NCBI GenBank assembly: GCA_035772785.1
Contig: JAOCPU010000021.1
Coordinates: 310,001 to 374,000, forward strand
Source of the DNA: Phlebiopsis flavidoalba
Taxonomy: Eukaryota; Basidiomycota; Agaricomycetes; Polyporales; Phanerochaetaceae
DNA length: 64,000 nucleotides
Direction of reading: 5' to 3'
Both the position numbers and the translations under genes were made by a program. Each line of letters starts with the position of its first letter. The first letter of the stretch is position 1. Positions 60,193-64,000 of this stretch are shown here, piece after piece. Under the pieces are notes generated by a model. That model ran no database searches, had not been told where the DNA came from, and saw nothing but the letters and a program-made list of their open reading frames with translations.

Positions 60193-61514
60193 TGCAAGTG
60201 TGGGCTTGATACCCACGTTATCTCCCCCCGTCCATTGTCTCCAACAACGGTTTAATCCACCACCTCCCCACGCGCTTTCGCTCGGTGAGCTTTTCCTTCC
60301 ATCCTACATCGCTGGCGGGATCGCTGAGATTCGGACTCATCTCGTCCCTGACCAACCAAGCTCGCCTTTCCCTTCGTCTACCATCGAAGGAGACCCATGA
60401 ACACACTTCTCGTCGCGTCTCCAAAAAAGTGTGCGGTTCTATGCACCGACGACGAACGCAGCCCGTACGAGGGCGAGAGTTTTCGACACTGAAGTCGAAA
60501 GGCGACAAACCACCGGGAATGCTTAGAAGCCTCTGCCCAAAGACCACAGCCCGTCCCGATGCACCAATACACCGCATGAGGCATCCAGAAAGATGTACTG
60601 AAGATTTGCGCTGAATTACTCGACGGGACTGAAATGTGATGTGGAAGGGGAAGTCTGGTTCTCAGGTGCTCCACGCCGGCTTCGTGCTATTTATCATACG
60701 CATCAACCAACCGCATATACTCCACAATCCCACAGACGTAGGCTGCGCCTCAGTCGACAGCAACACCACGCACGCCCTCGCACGCATCCCACTCCGTGGC
60801 GTATCATCCGCGAATGCTTTTCCCACTGCGGCACCGGCGTCCAATTTGACGCGGCAATGCTCCAGCCAAGGCGGCCTCGGCCTCTCGCTCGCGCCCGACG
60901 GCACCGTCTCGCTCCCGCTCGACGTCCCGACGCCGCATCCGCGGCGACGCCCCTCCCGAGCCGGGCGACGCGGGACGACGAAACACCCGAGGACCCCCCA
61001 CAAGCATTCTCGGGAAGCATCGCGAGTGCGATCGCGGTGGTGGCCGTTTGTTGCGGTTGCGCGGCGCGCTGTTGGGGGGCGGCGCGCCATGGGCGGGTGT
61101 GCCTATGGTGTATCAAGAAGGAGCACGCGATCGTGAATACGGAGAAGAGCGGTTGGCGGTGGCTGTACGTTCTTCTCCCTTGTCGCTATTATTCGCTGAA
61201 CTCACGCAGACACCCACAGCTGGAATCGCGGCCGAGGCCGCAAAAATCTAACACCCGCGAAATGCGCGGAGGCCTCAAAGTACACCGCTCCGTCAAGACG
61301 CGCCTCGAGACCCTCTCCTCGTCGCTCTCACACCCGCTCTCCCGCGCCGCTGCGAGGACACGCACCAGCGCGTCATGGTCCCCGCATCCGTGTACGACGC
61401 GGAGGGCACGCAGGTGCGGCCCAAGTTCCCCGGGAGGACATCGCCAGCCGGAGCGGCTGAGCTATCAGGAGTGGAATGTGGAGGTGCCCGAAGTTTTGGG
61501 AGTGGGCGAGTTGA
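60193..61514 (+). pseudogene. DUF2235 hydrolase, copy 4, N-terminally deleted
   Basis: Upstream promoter DNA (CGATCTCCAGCCGAAAGCATG) joins directly to exon 5 (CAAGTGTGGGCTTGATACCCACG). The TATA box, the start and exons 1-4 with the LCFDGT and GFSRG motifs are all missing, about 1.2 kb. The rest keeps RHPERCTEDLR-like remnants, an intron with acceptor ATCCCACAG near 60735, then WRIIRECFSHCGTGVQFDAA (about 60800-60850), which is in better frame here than in copy 1. A C-terminal part with IKKEHAIVNTEKSGWRW (about 61120) and HRSVKTRLETLSSSLSHPLS follows, with a stop at 61514. It cannot be catalytically active. Confidence 0.65.
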
Positions 61515-62400
61515 GGGCGGCGGCGCGTATGTATTTACATCCTTATGCAACTGAGATAAGATTCCTGTCGTTGACATGTTGGTGGACGAGTGCGGCGAGC
61601 ACGATGACTTCGCCAGGTGATCGATGCCGGACGGGTGTTGCGGGATCGCGCTTTCCGTGTTGTTCGGGATATGAAGCTGAAATGATATAACTCGCCTGTA
61701 GTTACAGATAGTGTACCGCGCGTGTATTCACCGCAAGATCATGTCGCGAACATTCAAGCTGTACGAGTTCATTTGCAAGTTCACTATGCTGCTGCATAGT
61801 CATCTGGCCGGGATAGACCTAGCATTTCTCCGGCGTGAGCTGATATCTCCTGCAATGTGCATCGATGTTCGCCGTTCTAATGCGCTCACCGTTCAGCAGC
61901 GTGATATCGGTCCAAATTGAAGTCTCGACTCGTCAGCGCTAGTAGCAAGTACAGTGTGCGAAGTCAGAGTAGCACTGCTTTTCAAGTCTACCACCGTTTT
62001 TTTGCGGTCCCGACTCCTCCCGCGCCATAGCACGGTTCTTCGATAAGCCCTTGCACTATTGTATTTCTACGAGAAATCTGCTCAACCCAAGCCCCCCCCC
62101 CCCCCCCGGCGTTTTCCATCAATTCAGAAGCTTATCAAGTATGTATAGCGGGCAACCACCACAACTCGGTAGCCCCCGCCTCCGGTTGTTGAGGACGAGT
62201 ACAACTGAGATGGGCGTTCAAGAAGCCTCCTCAGCTCAATTCCCAGATTCCAGTGTCGCGATACTAATTATGACCACACAGATTCAGATGCACATCGGCG
62301 TCACGCGCGCGTTCACATGAGTTAGAAACGGCTATGGCTTCGTCTATAAAACGCGAGGCTTGACGTAGGGTGTGGTGATTGTACAACTCCATACTTTATC
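61515..62400. other. Spacer between DUF2235 and DUF6533, unit 4
   Basis: This aligns with the unit 1 and 3 spacers (GCGAACATTCAAG, GCTTATCAAGTATG, GAGGACGAGTACAACTGAGATGGG). It contains a run of 16 C at 62092-62107 that is absent from the others. CTTCGTCTATAAAACGCGAGG near 62340 is TATA-like, about 55 bp before the DUF6533 start. Confidence 0.4.
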
Positions 62401-64000
62401 ATGTCAATGTGTCCTCAAGACTTGCGCTAGCGCAAGAGGCTTCAGAGCTGTATGAGCACATTTCCCGCTATTCGCACGCTGCATTATTTGATTCGCAAAA
62501 ATGATTTGCTTCTTAGCAATCTCGGGAGTTATATTTGCCGGCGTGGCGTCCACCAGTAATGAAGTTTGATACCGATTCCCATACTGAACATTAATTTATC
62601 TTATGTCGCAGTTTTAGTCATTATGAATATCTTTTCACACTCGACCAAGAGTGGCCTACGGTGTGGAAGCGCCACTGGACGGATCTACCTAACGCCCAAC
62701 AGCGTGCATCGATTCATTGCACTCATGTATCAGTTCGAATGGTGTGATGGTGGTGAGTTGCGGCCAATCAGAGCTTTTCGTACCGCCACGTGGGCCTCGC
62801 ATTTGTTATGCTCGCTACCGGTACGTGTACTATCATGTTGTAGCTCGATTAAGTGGACGGTTACTATGGCATCTCACAGAAGGGTATTCCTGTGTTCGCT
62901 GCCATAAAACAGTAGATAGTACTCAAGAGATCAGTACACTTCCCAAGTCTACACTGCCCTAAATCATTCTAGTAACATCTTTCAACGACGTTACTCGAAT
63001 TTATACAAAGTCGCGGGTACGCTGATAGAACACTTCATTGAAGAGTAGTTTAGTGTGCCTGAAGGACGTCGGTTATACAATAACAGACATTCTCAGTATA
63101 TTTATAGTGGATCTTTGGCGACTGTGCGGCACACATGAGCCACTTACCGATACCTTTGCAGGCTCGCCATTTTTCTGCGGAGACAATAGTGCCTCATGAT
63201 ACCTAACATCGTGAGTTCACGCAATGTTACTTACCATTCAATTGAGTGAGTCATTTATTATACGAAAATAATCTCTTTCAACCTTATACACAATAACCAG
63301 TTGATTTACGACTGCCGACAGTCGTGACCATAAACGGCCAGTACGGTTGTCTTACTCTATAGGAGAGGACAATTAATATGTAGAACAGAGCACCTTCAAT
63401 TCTGTAAGCATGAGTCAAGCCTTGGGTAAATGTTTCAACCTCTCTCTGAAGGGGTGTGCTTAAAATGTGTTTCTAGATGAGACGCAGAGAACCTAACTTC
63501 CATGGATGGATATATGATACTGGAGCTAACAAATTAATTAGAACAACACCAGTCGGATTAATTGCAAATCGGACATCAAAGGGTCATCGCCGGCGAAGTC
63601 CTTGACACTCGACAATCACGTTAATCCAAGAGCTTCGTATATCAATTAGATGAGAGTCTAAGTGGAGGTTGAAACATGCATCTGTCATTGGAACGTACTT
63701 GTCTTCTTCGTGGACGAAGTTTCGACATTAATATTACACTATTTTTGCTTTTTTTCGCACAGATACTCCATATAGGACACTTCAGGAACAAATATACTTA
63801 TGTCAGCGGTGTTTACATTTCATTTTATGAGACAAATAGAGCTTATCATGACTGGAAACTCATCCTCAGCACACTTCTTGTCATTGATGTGTGCTGCCAG
63901 CTATGTGGAAGAGACATCTGGAATCATTGGCGTTAGTACTCCCTAAATTCTTTTTTCCTTGACACATCTCGTGGGCCACTCATGTGCTGGACAATTGGGA
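62401..64000 (+). pseudogene. DUF6533 membrane protein, unit 4, partial and damaged
   Basis: The start at 62401 gives MSMCPQDLR, where a small insertion already shifts the frame from the SxxALAQEASELYEH pattern that follows in another frame. The hallmark (EYLFTLDQEWPTVWKRHWT when pieced by eye, about 62630-62680) is split by indels. Later blocks near 63110-63210 correspond to FSALRVF and the VPVITNIV helix but are heavily altered. The part near 63750-63800 matches the DTPGTxYF helix region. The copy runs off the end of the window and is the most diverged of the four. Confidence 0.5.

Larger units (their letters stand above)
58140..64000. repeat. Tandem unit 4 (runs off the window)
   Basis: Fourth copy: mosaic X/Y gene (minus), promoter with CACGTG, N-terminally deleted DUF2235, spacer of about 0.89 kb, DUF6533. 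The window ends inside the DUF6533 gene, so the array may continue. Confidence 0.7.

Noticed and set aside
1..64000. tRNA or rRNA genes
   Set aside because: GTTCGA-type B-box strings were looked at by eye and none had a matching A box and acceptor stem. No rRNA-like block was seen.

Overview
This window looks like nuclear DNA from a basidiomycete fungus, probably an Agaricomycete. The evidence is short GT-AG introns of about 46-65 nt (donors GTACGT, GTAAGT or GTGAGT), gene families typical of that group (DUF6533 membrane proteins, DUF2235 alpha/beta hydrolases, a cysteine-dioxygenase-like cupin) and no operon structure. No tRNA, rRNA or CRISPR array was seen. Nearly every recognisable gene carries small indels. 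It is therefore either a cluster of decaying paralogues or an assembly with leftover long-read indel errors. Both explanations may hold, because copies 2-4 of the main unit also have large deletions that sequencing error cannot produce.

Layout of the left half. Bases 250-1850 (-) hold a frame-damaged cupin gene. Bases 3774-7402 hold small unrecognised genes or fragments. Two minus-strand DUF6533 genes follow at 7878-9626 and 11077-12652, and a third lies at 19824-21674. Between them are a dispersed repeat (13.25-14.2 kb), a remnant of an unknown family here called X (16.06-16.6 kb) and the first member of a second unknown family, Y (17.39-19.69 kb, -). Y proteins are acidic and rich in S-D-T-E repeats. 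A larger Y paralogue lies at 24.8-28.27 kb, enlarged by duplicated exon modules and a 78-bp coding minisatellite.

Layout of the right half. From about 27.85 kb to the end is a head-to-tail array of four copies of a unit of about 7 kb. Each unit reads: an unknown minus-strand gene (Y or X), a shared divergent promoter with a conserved CACGTG, a plus-strand DUF2235 hydrolase, then a plus-strand DUF6533 membrane protein. The units lie at about 27.85-35.33, 39.56-49.5, 51.0-57.95 and 58.14-64.0 kb. Only the first DUF2235 gene keeps the catalytic N-terminal exons; the other three have each lost them through different deletions. Unit 2 is interrupted by about 2.95 kb of foreign-looking DNA (44.1-47.06 kb). 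A 3.2-kb insertion flanked by a likely 6-bp target duplication (36337-39549) lies just before it.

How the genes may work together. DUF6533 proteins are multi-helix membrane proteins of unknown function, and DUF2235 proteins are predicted serine hydrolases. Their repeated pairing behind one promoter region suggests they were amplified as a block; a shared function is inference only. Exon borders given here were read by eye from splice consensus and comparison of paralogues.
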